From Parapedobacter tibetensis (GTDB lineage: Bacteria > Bacteroidota > Bacteroidia > Sphingobacteriales > Sphingobacteriaceae): a DNA stretch of 64,000 nucleotides. How positions within the stretch are numbered: position 1 is the first letter of the stretch; the number at the start of each line of letters is the position of its first letter. The position numbers and the translations under genes were made by a program. Location of the stretch: the NCBI RefSeq assembly GCF_024704835.1, contig NZ_JAMXBE010000016.1:60479-124478 (forward strand). The letters are read 5' to 3'. The notes under the pieces were generated by a model. The model had not been told where the DNA came from. It saw only the letters and a list, made by a program, of their open reading frames with translations, and searched no databases. Shown here piece by piece: positions 63,411-64,000 of the stretch.

Positions 63411-63904
63411 TGTCGTCATAACACCTATACTACCAGTATGGCAGGGAAATCGCAAAAGACCAGTCCGCTTATGTCCTCCCGGCTCCAACTTGCCGAGGGT
63501 CAGCTGGTAAACTTTTGCATTCAACGTTTCTGGATTTTTGAATGCTTCAAGATCAGGATTTTTAGGATATTCATATTCCCGTAGTGAACGCTACCGTTTC
63601 TATTGGATTTTTAAGTTCCAGGAAGTTTGCGATTACATCGGATCGGCTTTTCGGGAGGGCTACACACTGGTGTGTGGCGTAGCAGGATGTTGCTGGCCTT
63701 TTCGTGGAGCTGGAATTTGGTCAACCCATCCAATTTTGTCAACCCGCAGGTGGATAATACCTGTTGCAATTGCTGCCGGTAATTCAGTGTGTGGTAGAAG
63801 TGTGCAGGTCTTTACTTCAGAGGGCATGGTAACGCCTAGTCTATTCGTTTCTTCCGCGATAGAGAGATAGGCTGGAGGATAGGGCTGGTTATAAAATGCC
63901 TGGA
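63411..63904. other. Region with degenerate minus-strand coding sequence
   Basis: No intact gene fills this stretch. On the minus strand, 63369-63590 is open and reads REYEYPKNPDLEAFKNPETL and NAKVYQLTLGKLEPGGHKR. Continuing upstream, other frames read ANFLELKNPIETVAFTT and YRQQLQQVLSTCGLTKLDG. The coding-like parts switch frame several times, as expected for a decayed gene. I do not recognise the family. A frame on the plus strand (63538-63870) looks less protein-like. Confidence 0.3.
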
Positions 63905-63905
63905 C

Positions 63906-63928
63906 GATAATGATAATCGTTACCTTTG
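63906..63928 (+). promoter_or_regulatory. Fur-box-like site overlapping a -7 element
   Basis: GATAATGATAATCGTTACC at 63906-63924 differs from the classical Fur box GATAATGATAATCATTATC at two of 19 positions. It overlaps TACCTTTG at 63921-63928, an exact TAnnTTTG element. Binding of a Fur-type repressor here would block the promoter of the gene starting at 63995. The Fur consensus is from enterobacteria; its use in this organism is an inference. Confidence 0.55.
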
Positions 63929-63994
63929 TAAATGCTATTTTACTACGGTTTGTCATCAATAATGCATAAAACGTAGTTACCCAAAAGAGGATTT

Positions 63995-64000
63995 ATGAAG
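63995..64000 (+). CDS. Start of a gene continuing beyond the window
   Basis: ATGAAG at the very end follows AAAGAGG (63984-63990), a good ribosome-binding sequence 4 bases upstream, and a promoter with a Fur-box-like site. Only two codons are visible, so the product is unknown. Iron-regulated genes of this phylum are often TonB-dependent receptors. Confidence 0.35.

Noticed and set aside
63538..63870. Plus-strand 110-codon frame
   Set aside because: Its cysteine- and tryptophan-rich residues look random, and a minus-strand reading is more protein-like.
1..64000. tRNA, rRNA, CRISPR arrays, insertion sequences, prophage genes
   Set aside because: None was seen by eye in the spacers. Dedicated tools such as a tRNA or repeat finder would be needed to exclude short ones.

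Overview
The window is chromosomal DNA from a member of the Bacteroidota, most likely the family Sphingobacteriaceae (Pedobacter, Sphingobacterium or Parapedobacter type). The signs are SusC/SusD pairs, a FecR anti-sigma factor, hybrid two-component sensors with a C-terminal AraC domain, lipoprotein signals of the Bacteroidota kind, DUF4293 and DUF4407 proteins, and recurrent promoter elements of the form TAnnTTTG. I found no rRNA, tRNA, CRISPR array, insertion sequence or prophage. The genus is an inference.

Region 1 (1-14.1 kb) has normal genes (partial membrane protein, DUF4407, YegP/DUF1508, M3 dipeptidase, ABC exporter, thioredoxin-fold lipoprotein) mixed with an eroding pectin/rhamnogalacturonan-I locus. 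Two junctions each join the 3' parts of two divergent genes that have both lost their 5' halves: HxlR regulator with aldo/keto reductase near 3.10 kb, and hybrid sensor with PL11 rhamnogalacturonan lyase near 8.55 kb. The PL11 frame continues into a GH105 domain and ends as a GH28 stub near 11.05 kb. An ECF sigma N-terminal remnant lies at 5.4 kb. One GH105 gene (5664-7034) is intact, with a promoter flanked by an 11-bp inverted repeat.

Region 2 (14.2-39.9 kb) is housekeeping: truA, DUF4293, ung, an Lrp regulator, sufBCD for Fe-S cluster assembly, a COG2509 flavoprotein, a LemA/TPM/TPM/DUF58 cluster, a TlpA-like thioredoxin, pfkA, a split DsbD system, birA, rsfS, ftsH, a LUD protein, a PA0069-type radical SAM protein, a rhomboid protease and a sodium/solute symporter.

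Region 3 (40.1-51.7 kb) is accessory: YdeI, then fecR-susC-susD-LamG, an exported Gfo/Idh/MocA oxidoreductase, an exported TIM-barrel isomerase, and at the far end an ECF sigma factor. The sigma gene would normally lie directly beside fecR. Base composition shifts sharply near 48.4 kb, from AT-rich to GC-rich. The same roughly 105-122 bp palindromic repeat lies after the rhomboid gene and after the LamG gene.

Region 4 (52.0-63.4 kb) is a compact galactan utilisation locus: a divergent hybrid sensor facing susC-susD-alpha/beta hydrolase-GH53 endo-galactanase. The right edge has a Fur-box-like sequence overlapping a TAnnTTTG element and the first two codons of a gene that continues outside the window.
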